DNA of 64,000 nucleotides from NCBI GenBank assembly GCA_005772855.1, contig SXIK01000173.1, positions 28,895-92,894 on the forward strand. Direction: 5' to 3'. Shown here piece after piece: positions 24,882 through 33,796 of the stretch. The position numbers and the translations under genes were made by a program. A model generated the notes under the pieces. The model saw only the letters and a list, made by a program, of their open reading frames with translations, ran no database searches and had not been told where the DNA came from. The stretch's first letter is position 1; every line of letters starts with the position of its first letter. Origin of the DNA: Planctomycetia bacterium (GTDB lineage: Bacteria > Planctomycetota > UBA8108 > SXIK01).

Positions 24882-27800
24882 CTATTTTTTCGCTCCGGGC
24901 GGCAGGTCCTTCTCCGCGTCAGGCCGGCGCATATCAGAGGGCAAGGGCGGCGCGTCGGCCCCCTTGCCCGCGTCGATGCCGATCTTGAGGATCCCGCCCG
25001 CCGTTGCGAAAGCCACCCTTGGCTTCGTCAAATCACCCGTGATCCGGACCTGAGCGAGGCCTTTTTTCACAAGAGACAAGACCTGCTCGAGGATCGGAAT
25101 CTTCGTGTCGAAGATGCTCGGTTCAAGCGTCAAGTCGAGATTACCAACGAAGTCCATCTTGCCGCCGCCCTCAAGTTTCAAACCTGGGCTGCGGACGTCG
25201 ATTCCGTCCTTGGGCGCGACAAACTGGCCGTCCTTGATGTTGTACTTGAGACGCACCTCGTTGAAGAAGTGTCGGCTCGAATTATCTCCAAAGATCAAGC
25301 TCAATATTCCAAGAAAAATAGGTAGCTCAACAAGCTCTGCCTTCTCGATCAGCCCTTCGCCCGTTCCCTTGATTTCCATGAAGCTTCCCTGCTGGCCCGT
25401 GAAGGACAACTTCCCCTTTGCGGTCCCTCTCGTACGGGGACTCTGGACGCCAAAGATATCCTCCGCTGCTCTGGCAAGCTCAAACCCGCTTCCCACGAAA
25501 TCAGCGCCCATGTTGCGTTGACCCGAGGTTTCGACAAACATGAATCCATCCACGATTCCTCCGTAGAGGTCTCCCGAGTGGACGAGCATCTGGAACGTGT
25601 CCTCCATCCTCTCCGGGGTCAACGTCCGGGCAATGCTGGCCGGGGGCATGTAATCGCGCCCAGGAATCCGCCCGCCTGTGCGCAAGACCGCCAGCACTGG
25701 GTGCTCGGCACCGAGAGCAAAATCGATCTCCCCTTTTGTCAAGTGCAGACGGTTAAACCAGGCCGATTCGACGTTCACTTCGCCAACAAGCTGGTGCGGC
25801 TGGTCAGCATCCTTGAAACCCACAAAGCTCCCCTTCGCGAGCATGTTATGGATATTGAGGCCAAAATCGACGGAGGCGTCTTCACTGCTCACGTCCTTGC
25901 CACTGTAAGTGATCCTGAACCACTCCGGGTGAGCGCTGTCGAAGGAGTAGGAGCCCGTCAGACGACCCTTGAAGGTGCCGCCTAGCCGCATGTTGGTCAC
26001 AAAGTTCTGAAGGTGCAAGGGCAAGGCCTCGATCAGCCTCTCGTCGAACTTGAGCCTGGCGAGGTCGAAGTCGAACCCGAGAGTACGCTGCCCTCCCCCT
26101 TGAGTCAGCTTGCCGCTGAACACCACTCGCGGCGAGGATTCATCGGTCGTCGATAGATCTTCAAAGACCAGCGTGCTGTCGGCGAGAATCCGGAGCCGGC
26201 CCTTGACGAGCGTGAGAGGGTAAGGAAAGAGCTTGTAGGCCACCGAGGCGTCAAGGACATCGAGCTCTGCAGTCACTTCCACCTCGGAGCGCTCTGTGGA
26301 ATGGATGCTTACCCCGGCTCGAACGTGGCCCTTGAAGTTGAAATCCTCTATGAGACCGCGGCTCTCCTCACTGATGGCATTCACGAGATCGTCGTCAACG
26401 GCAAGGTCGTTGCTTTCGAGCTCAACCTTGAAGATGGTGCCGCTCTGCCCATTTGCACGGGGTTTCTCAAGTTCGACCGCTCCCGCGCCCTGCAGAATTT
26501 GATCCTTGTGCTTGCCCGTAAGCGCCTCGAACGTCAGGAGACCCCGCAAGGTATCGAAGTGCACTTTGCCGGTGATGTTGTTGATCTCGTACGGGAAGTA
26601 GCGGTAACTCATGCGAACGTTCGTTGGAACGGCGTCCACTGTGACTCGGGGCATGAGGGGCTCCGGGAGAGCTCCGTCCGGGCCGGGAGTGACTCCCACT
26701 CGAGCATCGCGGGAGATCGTAATGACCCCGCGGGCGAATCCAACGAGCTGAAAGTCGTCCCAGATGGCGTGGACCTCCCTCGGCAACGCGGCCCGAAATT
26801 TTTCATCCAGGGGGACGTTGTCGGCCTTGATCACAATCTCGATGTCGCCATGGGGCGAAAGTGCCGCGCCTCGACCCGCCACGGAGGCAACGATCGGACC
26901 ATTCTTCCCGACGATCGGGTGCTCGATCGTCACACGCCCTTTTTCAATGAGGACCTCGCCCCGCACATCACTGACGACGTACGGGAATTTTTGGTAAATA
27001 AACTGCACGCCTTCGAAGCGCACGGAAGCCAACACGTCTTCAGGCCGCGGCGGAAACACTCGGCAGTCCTTCACCGCCAAACTCAAGCTGACAGGCCCGT
27101 CGACCCTGTACTCCTCCAGAATTGCACGTACCCTGGGTGGGACAGCTTCGCGAGTGCGATGGTCAAGCTGGAATGAATCGATCTTGAGGCCGAGACTCCA
27201 GACAGCGAGCTTGAAGGATTCCTGGATCGAAAGCCAGGGGCCCATGAACTCGGCCTTGCCGGTCAGCGTGACGCGGCCACCGCCCAGAGAGCCTTCAAGC
27301 TCCTCGATGACGATACCGCGCTCAGTGAGGGTCGCCTTCCCCTGCAATCCGCGCAGAGCGTAAGGTACGAAAGGAGGGCGCAGCTCGGCACGAAGCAGCT
27401 CAACCGTCACGAAGATTGGCACCAGCCCGCCCTTCGTGTCCCACCGGACTCTGCCGGCGACGTCCAAGTAGCCCTGCAAACCCAGTTTCTCGATTTCTCC
27501 CGCCACCTGGGTCGGCAAGTGAGCGGAAAGCGGCGCCGAGAGATCAAGCTTCGATCCGGCGACATCCAGACGCAGCACGGGCCCGTCCTTCTCGAATTCG
27601 GCACTCCCCTGCACCTCAAGCTTGCGGGCAAATGAGGTTCGGAACTGCGCCTTGAGCTTGAGGACTCCGGGACCAGAGCGACGGACATGCGCATAGATTT
27701 CATCAAGACTCTGCTCGACAGGTGGTCCAGTCGCACGCTCGTCCGCGTAAAAAACCCTACCGTCCTCCACGACGATGCTGGGAAAGCCAGGGAAGTCCGT

Positions 27801-28268
27801 GCGTCCCGCGTCCTCCGGAGCTCTTCCGTCCCCGGCCGACAGGGCGCCTGTGGCCAGGAGACCCTCGAAGCTCCAACTGCCATCCCGCCCTCTCCTCACC
27901 CGCACGACAGGCGACGTGATCTCAATCCGACTGACTTCAAAACGGCCTCGAACAAGGCTCGAGAAGCTGGGCACAAACCGCACAGATGGCACCTCGAGGA
28001 TCTCAGTGCCTTCAAGACTCTCTGGTGCGCTTCCCTCCGCCGGCGGTGGATAGACGCGCAAGTTACGGATCTCGGCGCCACGGTCCCAGCTGAGGACAAG
28101 GGAAGAGAAGGCAAAGGGGCCTCGCAGCACCTTCGAGAGCCCCTCGCCAAGGTGGGCCTCGAGCGTCTCGGGTCGGAGGGCCAGGTAAAGATTCACCAGA
28201 AAACCACCCACCGAGATCAACACGATCACAGCGACAGCCCGAAGCACGCGCAGCCTGCGGCGTCTCAT
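24882..28268 (-). CDS. AsmA/TamB-like large inner-membrane-anchored protein
   Basis: 1128 residues. An N-terminal arginine-rich leader and one transmembrane helix (VLRAVAVIVLISVGGFLVNLYLAL, about 9-32) are followed by long repetitive beta-strand sequence of the AsmA/DUF3971 kind: repeated phrases such as FRISYSGKDV, LKGKLTFTGQQGSFMEIKGTGEGLIEKAELVELPIFLGIL and VDVRSPGLKLEGGGKMDFVGNLDLTLEPS. AsmA-like proteins form bridge-like structures in the periplasm and are linked to phospholipid transport to the outer membrane. The C-terminal segment (FLGILSLIFGDNSSRHFFNEVRLKYNIKDGQF) is the most conserved part. Its ATG overlaps the tsaB stop by four bases (ATGA), so the two are translationally coupled. 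Confidence 0.8.
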   Translation of the reverse strand: MRRRRLRVLRAVAVIVLISVGGFLVNLYLALRPETLEAHLGEGLSKVLRGPFAFSSLVLSWDRGAEIRNLRVYPPPAEGSAPESLEGTEILEVPSVRFVPSFSSLVRGRFEVSRIEITSPVVRVRRGRDGSWSFEGLLATGALSAGDGRAPEDAGRTDFPGFPSIVVEDGRVFYADERATGPPVEQSLDEIYAHVRRSGPGVLKLKAQFRTSFARKLEVQGSAEFEKDGPVLRLDVAGSKLDLSAPLSAHLPTQVAGEIEKLGLQGYLDVAGRVRWDTKGGLVPIFVTVELLRAELRPPFVPYALRGLQGKATLTERGIVIEELEGSLGGGRVTLTGKAEFMGPWLSIQESFKLAVWSLGLKIDSFQLDHRTREAVPPRVRAILEEYRVDGPVSLSLAVKDCRVFPPRPEDVLASVRFEGVQFIYQKFPYVVSDVRGEVLIEKGRVTIEHPIVGKNGPIVASVAGRGAALSPHGDIEIVIKADNVPLDEKFRAALPREVHAIWDDFQLVGFARGVITISRDARVGVTPGPDGALPEPLMPRVTVDAVPTNVRMSYRYFPYEINNITGKVHFDTLRGLLTFEALTGKHKDQILQGAGAVELEKPRANGQSGTIFKVELESNDLAVDDDLVNAISEESRGLIEDFNFKGHVRAGVSIHSTERSEVEVTAELDVLDASVAYKLFPYPLTLVKGRLRILADSTLVFEDLSTTDESSPRVVFSGKLTQGGGQRTLGFDFDLARLKFDERLIEALPLHLQNFVTNMRLGGTFKGRLTGSYSFDSAHPEWFRITYSGKDVSSEDASVDFGLNIHNMLAKGSFVGFKDADQPHQLVGEVNVESAWFNRLHLTKGEIDFALGAEHPVLAVLRTGGRIPGRDYMPPASIARTLTPERMEDTFQMLVHSGDLYGGIVDGFMFVETSGQRNMGADFVGSGFELARAAEDIFGVQSPRTRGTAKGKLSFTGQQGSFMEIKGTGEGLIEKAELVELPIFLGILSLIFGDNSSRHFFNEVRLKYNIKDGQFVAPKDGIDVRSPGLKLEGGGKMDFVGNLDLTLEPSIFDTKIPILEQVLSLVKKGLAQVRITGDLTKPRVAFATAGGILKIGIDAGKGADAPPLPSDMRRPDAEKDLPPGAKK

Positions 28269-29017
28269 GGCTCGCCCCGATCCGCGAGCTTCCGCTCGGC
28301 CTCGGTGGCTCGCAGGTACCTGGGCTCGAGTCGGTGGACAGCCTCGGAATCAAAGCAAGCCGTTGCCGCACGCTCAAGCGCGATCTCGCCAAGGACGCGG
28401 GCTTGGGGGAGATCCCAGCCCGGGTCTCCTCGGTAGAAGGAGCAAGTCTCAATCTTCTCGAGAAACGCAACTGCGCCCTCGCCAATAACGCAGGCATCCG
28501 GGAGAGAGCCAGCGTGGTCCTCTCGAAGAATCCGGAGGATGGCCGAAGGCTCGTCCGCGGCGTCCTCGAATCTTCGTTGCAGAGTATTGAATGGGGATCG
28601 CCCCTGGGAGGGTGTCGAGGGCTCGATCAAGTCGAAGAGCCCCCAAAAAAAAGCCCCCTGCCTTGCATCGAGCACGACAAGGCAGGAATGTGCACGTCCC
28701 TTGCCTGCAACGTTCGCTGCACAGACCAGGAGTGAGGACTCAGTGACCACCGGAATCTCAAGTGCATAGGCCAGGCTCTTCGCGGCCGTGACTCCGACAC
28801 GAATACCGGTGAAGCTTCCCGGGCCAATGCTTACTGCGATGGCCGAGAGTTCCTTGACGCCTCGCCCGGTCTCCCGCAGGAGATGGTCAATGCGAGCGGT
28901 AATCTCCCTGCCATGGATCAAGCCATCGGGGAAAACTTCCTCCCGCAGGCATCCAGTCTCGTCGCAGAGGGCGACGCTGCCCCGACGGCTGGAAGTCTCA
29001 ATGGATAGAAGGAGCAT
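28265..29017 (-). CDS. tsaB: tRNA t6A biosynthesis protein TsaB (YeaZ)
   Basis: 250 residues of the ASKHA-fold TsaB family: MLLLSIETSSRRGSVALCDE, HGREITARIDHLLRETG, and the diagnostic SIGPGSFTGIRVGVTAAKSLAYALEIPVV. TsaB pairs with TsaD and TsaE to add the threonylcarbamoyl group to A37 of ANN-decoding tRNAs. tsaD and tsaE are not in the window. GAAGGAG sits in front of the ATG at 29017. The lipoprotein gene ends nine bases upstream and the AsmA-like gene overlaps downstream, so the three form a tight operon. Confidence 0.95.
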   Translation of the reverse strand: MLLLSIETSSRRGSVALCDETGCLREEVFPDGLIHGREITARIDHLLRETGRGVKELSAIAVSIGPGSFTGIRVGVTAAKSLAYALEIPVVTESSLLVCAANVAGKGRAHSCLVVLDARQGAFFWGLFDLIEPSTPSQGRSPFNTLQRRFEDAADEPSAILRILREDHAGSLPDACVIGEGAVAFLEKIETCSFYRGDPGWDLPQARVLGEIALERAATACFDSEAVHRLEPRYLRATEAERKLADRGEP

Positions 29018-29026
29018 ACGTGTCGA

Positions 29027-29494
29027 CTAACGGCTTTGAGAGGGAGCCTTGCGGGCCTCCCGCAGCGACAGGAGACAGTCAGTAAAGAGACGAGCGTCCT
29101 CGGCGTTCAAGAACAAGATCTTGTCCACGCGCTGGTCCCGGGGTCCCCAGATGAAGACGTTGTTATTCTCGTAAATCTCTACCCTGGCCACGTTGGCAAA
29201 ATAGATACGGTTTTCGTTGTGGGCAGTGATGACGTTGTAGAAAGGCCCAAGATAGGACTCGTTCCACGAGTACTGAAGGTAGCTCTCGGTGATGTCCACG
29301 ATCGTGATGGGCCGGTTCGATGCCCGGGTCAAGACCTCGGAGGTCAACCCGCGGACCTCTGCCAGGCCCCGGGCGTCCACCAGTGAGACGTTGGGCTCGT
29401 GGGGAACCACGGCGATACAGCCTCCAGGAAAGAAGGCCGTTAGCGCCAGGAAAAGTCGGACGACACATCGGGCGCAAACAGGTCTCTTCGGCAT
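29027..29494 (-). CDS. Small lipoprotein of unknown function
   Basis: 155 residues from the ATG at 29494, which has AAAGGAG eight bases upstream; the track start six codons earlier is a TTG. The N-terminus (MPKRPVCARCVVRLFLALTAFFPGGC) is a lipoprotein-like signal with a Gly-Gly-Cys ending. The mature part includes SNRPITIVDITESYLQYSWNESYLGPFYNVITAHNENRIYFANVARVEIYENNNVFIWG, a well-structured beta-rich sequence I cannot assign to a family. It is nine bases upstream of tsaB and downstream of mscS, so it probably belongs to the same transcript. Confidence 0.65.
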   Translation of the reverse strand: MPKRPVCARCVVRLFLALTAFFPGGCIAVVPHEPNVSLVDARGLAEVRGLTSEVLTRASNRPITIVDITESYLQYSWNESYLGPFYNVITAHNENRIYFANVARVEIYENNNVFIWGPRDQRVDKILFLNAEDARLFTDCLLSLREARKAPSQSR

Positions 29495-29532
29495 CCTTTC
29501 AGCTCCTTTCAAGAAAGTCGCTCACAGTCCAG

Positions 29533-29633
29533 ACTCCTCGCCGGGGAGGTCGACCTCCCCGGCACCGGGGCGCCTCCCGCGCCGATGGTTGGGGAGCCTT
29601 GGTCAAGATGTCCCAATCATGGCCGCGCGGAGT
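29533..29633 (-). repeat. Dispersed hairpin-array element, copy C (101 bp)
   Basis: On the minus strand the element begins ACTCCGCGCGG, contains CCATGATTGGGACATCTTGA, continues nearly parallel to copy A for about 60 bases, then has three hairpins (GGCGC-GGGAG-GCGCC, CCCCGG-TG-CCGGGG, and the palindrome GGGGAGGTCGACCTCCCC) and ends GGCGAGGAGT. The outer ACTCC/GGAGT ends can pair. It lies between mscS and the lipoprotein gene, which are codirectional. Confidence 0.75.
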
Positions 29634-29692
29634 ATAACCGAGACCGGCTGTGACTCCAATCGGACCATTGACCCGACGCAAGAGGTCCCGGC

Positions 29693-31147
29693 TCAAATTC
29701 GAAAAAAGCTTCGGATCCTTCCAAGAAGGCTCTGGGCAGCGCTCTTCACCTCGACGCCCTGTGAGGCTTCAAGGGCCGACTCCGCTTGCGCCCGACCGAG
29801 CCCTTGCTTTCGCAGAGTGATGATTTCCGCTATTTTCTCGGCAAACTCCGGGCGGGCGCTGAGGATCGGGAGAAGCGCCCCCTTCGAGACCGCCACCAGA
29901 ATGACTGCGTCCTCGGCCGTCACGCTCGCCGTCCGGGGATCCCCCGTGAGGAGGCTCATCTCTCCGAACACATCTCCGGCTGACAGGCTGGCGACGACCT
30001 TGTCACTACCGTCCTCGGCATGGATCGAGACACGAACGGAGCCCGCAACGATCGTGAACATTGTGTCGCCAGGGTCACCCTGACGGATCACCAGCTCGCC
30101 TCGGCCATACTCCAGCACCCTGGACGCCTGCGCGAGAGAGGAAACATGCTCCTTACCCAGCGTGGCGAAGATGGGCACGGTCCAGAGGATTTTCTCCAGG
30201 TCGACCGATTTGTGCTTCTCCAGAGGGGCCGTGCAGGGAACATGGTACTCGTACACGGTTTGAATCGGGAAGGGTATGCTGATGTTCTCGCGGCGAAACG
30301 CGTACCAGATGCGATGCATGACGTCATCTTCGATCATCGGTCGCCGCTCGTAATCCTCGATGTAGCACTTGACCTCATAGTTGATCGAAAAATCCGCGTA
30401 CGCCCTCAAATGGACGACGGGCTCCGGCTTCTTCAGCACCTTCGAGACGTTGCCAACGACCTCCAGAATGACACGCTTGACCTTGTCAGGGGCATCATCG
30501 TAACTGGTCCCGATGCTCAGGCGGATCGCGTGGACAAGGCTCGGCTGTCGAAAGTTGACAATGATCTCCTTCGCAACGACGCTGTTCGGAAAGATCTGGT
30601 AGTCGCTGTCTCTTGTCCGGATCTTCGTGGCTCGCCACGTCACCTGCTCCACCTCACCCTCGGCTCTGTCACCAATCTTGATCCAGTCCCCGTGCGCGAA
30701 GGGCTGATCAAGAAGCAAGGCAACACCCGCAAAAAAGTTGCTCAGTGTCTCCTGGAGAGCGAAGCCAAGGGCGATACCTCCGATACCCAGAGCGCCAAAA
30801 AGCGGCGTGACGCTCTCACCCCAGACGAAGTGAAGAATCATCGCCACGCAAAAGGCAAGAACACCGTAGCGGATGAGCCCGCGCAGGAGCTCCGGAATCG
30901 CTCTTCGTGAGCGCTTCGCGGCATACTCGGGAGAAAGCAAGTACCCAACGAAGGCCATGAGGAATAAACCAGCGGCGAGGAGGAGGCCCGTCCAACCGAG
31001 GTTCTTCGGAATTTTCTCGTTGGCCACTTCCGGCATGGAAGGCCACAGAGACTTTGCAAAGTCTGGCCACATGGGCGCGAAATAAAGAATCGCGACGGAT
31101 GGGACAAGACAGAAGAGAACGGTCTTGAAGATCAGGCGAGGTTTCAT
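29693..31147 (-). CDS. MscS-family mechanosensitive channel with C-terminal cyclic-nucleotide-binding domain
   Basis: 484 residues. Three or four transmembrane helices (TVLFCLVPSVAILYF, GWTGLLLAAGLFLMAFVGYLLS, GVLAFCVAMILHFVWG) lead to the MscS pore helix and beta domain (FGALGIGGIALGFALQETLSNFFAGVALLLDQPFAHGDWIKIG..GEVEQVTWRATKIRTRDSDYQIFPNSVV). From about residue 335 a CNB domain follows, with the phosphate-binding cassette FGEMSLLTGDPRTASV including the arginine that binds the cyclic phosphate. Channels of this build (bCNG-like) may open in response to cAMP/cGMP, membrane tension or both. The protein sits in the inner membrane with the CNB domain in the cytoplasm. It is 94 bp downstream of serS. 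Confidence 0.9.
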   Translation of the reverse strand: MKPRLIFKTVLFCLVPSVAILYFAPMWPDFAKSLWPSMPEVANEKIPKNLGWTGLLLAAGLFLMAFVGYLLSPEYAAKRSRRAIPELLRGLIRYGVLAFCVAMILHFVWGESVTPLFGALGIGGIALGFALQETLSNFFAGVALLLDQPFAHGDWIKIGDRAEGEVEQVTWRATKIRTRDSDYQIFPNSVVAKEIIVNFRQPSLVHAIRLSIGTSYDDAPDKVKRVILEVVGNVSKVLKKPEPVVHLRAYADFSINYEVKCYIEDYERRPMIEDDVMHRIWYAFRRENISIPFPIQTVYEYHVPCTAPLEKHKSVDLEKILWTVPIFATLGKEHVSSLAQASRVLEYGRGELVIRQGDPGDTMFTIVAGSVRVSIHAEDGSDKVVASLSAGDVFGEMSLLTGDPRTASVTAEDAVILVAVSKGALLPILSARPEFAEKIAEIITLRKQGLGRAQAESALEASQGVEVKSAAQSLLGRIRSFFRI

Positions 31148-31241
31148 ACGCGATGTTTCTTACCCACTCCGTGTTTCCTGGCGACCAGGGCCGTCTTCCG
31201 CAAACAGGTGCTCCGAGAACCCATTGCGAAGCCGGCAGTGA

Positions 31242-32522
31242 CTATTTTTTCCTTCGGATTTCCGACCGACCGCCCAGGTACGGACGCAGCACTTCCGGGA
31301 TCGTGACGCTACCATCTGCCTGCTGGTAGTTCTCGAGAATCGCGATGAGAATCCGGGGGCTGGCGATGGCTGTATTGTTGAGCGTGTGGCAAAAGCGCAC
31401 CTTGCCGTTTGAGTCACGATAGCGGAGATTCAGCCGACGGGCCTGATAGTCGTAAAACCGCGATGCGCTGTGAGTCTCGCCGTAGCCCCCACGCGAAGGC
31501 ATCCAGGTCTCGATATCGAATTTTTGGATCTGTGGAGCCCCAAGATCGCCACCGCAGACGTTGACGACACGGTACGGGAGCTGCAAGCCCTGAAGAATGG
31601 CCTCGGCGTTCGAGAGGATGAACTGGTGCATTCTCCTCGACTCGGCTTCATCCCCCCTGCAAATGACGACTTGCTCCACCTTGTTGAACTGGTGAATTCG
31701 ATAGAGCCCCTTCGTATCCTTGCCCGCGGCGCCGGCCTCGCGCCGGTAGCAGGTAGAGTAACCGGCGTAGAGCTTCGGGAGCTCCGCCTCGTCAAGAATC
31801 TCGTCGGAGTGGAAGGCGGTGACGGGAACCTCGGAGGTGCCGACAAGAAAGAGTTCGTCTTTCTCGCAGGTGTAGGCTTGCTCCTCGCCGCCCGGGAAGT
31901 AGGCGGTGCCAACGAGCGGCTCGCGACGCACGAGAGTTGGAACAATCATCGGCGTGAAGCCCTTCTTCACAACGGCGTCGAGCGTATAGTGCAGCACCGC
32001 CAACTCGAGTAGAGCCCCTTCATTCTTGAGGATGTAAGTGCGAGAACCGGCAAGCTTGGCGGCGCGGGGGAAGTCGACAAGATCCAACGACTCACCAAGT
32101 TGGATGTGATCCTTTGGCTGAAAATCGAATTTCCGCGGCTCCCCGACGCGCAGGATCTCGACGTTGTCCCTGTCCGTCTCACCCTCCGGCACTTCAGGGT
32201 CAGGTACGTTCGGGATCCGCAGCAGGAGCACCTGGATTTCAGTTTCGATGGCGGAGAGCTCGTTTTCCAGGCTCTTCGCGCGAGCGGAGACCTCTGCCAT
32301 CGCCTTGCGCAATTTTTCCCGCTCCTCACCCTGGAGGCGAGCCATGTCCTTGCCGGCGCGGTTCTGCTTCGCCTTCTGTTCGTCGCGCTCGAAGCCCAGC
32401 GCACGGCGTTTCTCGTCAAGCTCGAGGAACCGGTCCACGAGCGTCTCGACAGGGATTCTTTTCTTCCGTGCGCCGGCTTTCACGCCATCAGCATCTTCGC
32501 GAATTCTCTTCGGATCGAGCAT
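31242..32522 (-). CDS. serS: Seryl-tRNA synthetase
   Basis: 426 residues from the ATG at 32522, which has GAAAGG five bases upstream; the track start adds a non-homologous 23-residue leader. The N-terminal helical arm (GFERDEQKAKQNRAGKDMARLQGEEREKLRKAMAEV) binds the long variable arm of tRNA-Ser. Class II motif 2 is TCYRREAGAAGKDTKGLYRIHQFNKVE and motif 3 includes NTAIASPRILIAILENYQ. It charges tRNA-Ser and tRNA-Sec with serine. The ATG MLDPKRIRED is the canonical beginning of SerS. Confidence 0.97.
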   Translation of the reverse strand: MLDPKRIREDADGVKAGARKKRIPVETLVDRFLELDEKRRALGFERDEQKAKQNRAGKDMARLQGEEREKLRKAMAEVSARAKSLENELSAIETEIQVLLLRIPNVPDPEVPEGETDRDNVEILRVGEPRKFDFQPKDHIQLGESLDLVDFPRAAKLAGSRTYILKNEGALLELAVLHYTLDAVVKKGFTPMIVPTLVRREPLVGTAYFPGGEEQAYTCEKDELFLVGTSEVPVTAFHSDEILDEAELPKLYAGYSTCYRREAGAAGKDTKGLYRIHQFNKVEQVVICRGDEAESRRMHQFILSNAEAILQGLQLPYRVVNVCGGDLGAPQIQKFDIETWMPSRGGYGETHSASRFYDYQARRLNLRYRDSNGKVRFCHTLNNTAIASPRILIAILENYQQADGSVTIPEVLRPYLGGRSEIRRKK

Positions 32523-32827
32523 CAAGGCCTTTCGTTCACGGCTGGGCCAACTGGAGCCCACCCCTTGATTCCGTCCTGGCGTCGGGCCCACGGAACGTAT
32601 CCCGGGATGGCTTCTTGACTGAAGCCGCGCATTCTAAGGCGATCTTCCAGAGTCGGCAACGCAGGCACGGCCAGGGAGCTGGAATGCGCCCCGCGAATGA
32701 AGCCGGCGTGACACCAGGAGACCCTTGAGCAAATCTTTTTGGAGATGCCCGCGAGGCCACCTACAATCACGCGAAAATCTCGGGTCTCAACACCACCGTG
32801 GCTTTCAATATCCAAAGGGCGAACTCT
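32523..32827. other. Divergent intergenic region, serS to hypothetical gene
   Basis: About 305 bases with no supported gene. A perfect 6-bp hairpin GGCTTC-TTGACT-GAAGCC lies at 32609-32626, about 90 bases upstream of serS on its 5' side, where a leader structure could form; no T-box features (specifier or antiterminator consensus) are visible. The right part should carry the promoter of the plus-strand transglutaminase operon. Confidence 0.3.
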
Positions 32828-33796
32828 GTGACCATGCAGGATGAACGGACAGCGGCCGATGTGCTCCAGTGCTTCCTCACCGGAGACGCGAGGGCTGCCG
32901 ACCTGGATGCGGTCGCCAGAAGGCTCGGCGTGACGAGCCTCAGCGAGCTCTGCGAAAACCTCGCCGCAGCATTTGGAGGCTTGCTGCGGGTCGACCTCCT
33001 TCTCAGCGACGTGGCGCGCAAACTCAGCCTGTTCCTGAACGGCAAGATAGCGCGAGATGAGATGTCACTCTGGGTGAACTGCGCCCATTCGATAGTGACT
33101 TCGGACAGGGTGCACCAGTTCTCGCCCCAGTGGGACAACGATACCCGGGCTTCGGCGGGTTCAGGCCTCGGACCGACCTTGCGGCTGCTCTCATTCCTGT
33201 TCGACCCGCAACACACAGCCCCACAATTCAAGATTCGTAGCACGCTCTTTCGCATCCTGAGGCACCTCAATGCGTCTCAAGCTGTCCCCCTTCGCGGCTT
33301 TCTGCCATCGCTCTTTCGCGACATGGGCATGTTGAGGTTCTTCGTGGTCGCAAACCCACCGCACTTCTCGCTCGAAGCTCCAAACCAGTGGGTCGACGTT
33401 GGACTGGCAGGCACCACCGGCGACGACATTCGCCTCATCCCCCTTTCGATCTTTACTCGGCGCTTTTTCCACGACGAGCTACCGGGGATAGTCTCGGACG
33501 CATCGGCTCGATTGGGCACGGAGCGATGTGCCTGCGACCGCTTCGCCTACCATCCCGAAAACAATCAGGCAATCTCGCTCCTTGAGCGCTATCCAGACTT
33601 GAACAGAATTCCAGTTACTTTTCAGTACTTCATTGATGAAAACGGCCTCGCGGAAATCATCATCCAAGCGCAGGAGATCCGCCGGGAGCATGTTCGGTTC
33701 GCAGTGAAGCTTTTTTGTCTCCAGAACGAGGTAGGGCGGGCCATGCTCGACGACCACCATGTCTCTTGTGCACAAGGAGCTCCATGGGCCCTCTGA
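32828..33796 (+). CDS. Hypothetical protein upstream of a transglutaminase-like protein
   Basis: About 322 residues. AAAGGG eight bases before the GTG at 32828 decides the start over the GTG at 32798. No signal peptide is visible. The N-terminal 150 residues are helical (AADLDAVARRLGVTSLSELCENLAAAFGGLLRVDLLL); the C-terminal half has alternating strands (FFVVANPPHFSLEAPNQWVDVGL, ADIIIQAQEIRREHVRFAVKLFC). I do not recognise a family. Its last 13 bases overlap the next gene, so the two products are likely made together. Confidence 0.65.
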   Translation: MTMQDERTAADVLQCFLTGDARAADLDAVARRLGVTSLSELCENLAAAFGGLLRVDLLLSDVARKLSLFLNGKIARDEMSLWVNCAHSIVTSDRVHQFSPQWDNDTRASAGSGLGPTLRLLSFLFDPQHTAPQFKIRSTLFRILRHLNASQAVPLRGFLPSLFRDMGMLRFFVVANPPHFSLEAPNQWVDVGLAGTTGDDIRLIPLSIFTRRFFHDELPGIVSDASARLGTERCACDRFAYHPENNQAISLLERYPDLNRIPVTFQYFIDENGLAEIIIQAQEIRREHVRFAVKLFCLQNEVGRAMLDDHHVSCAQGAPWAL

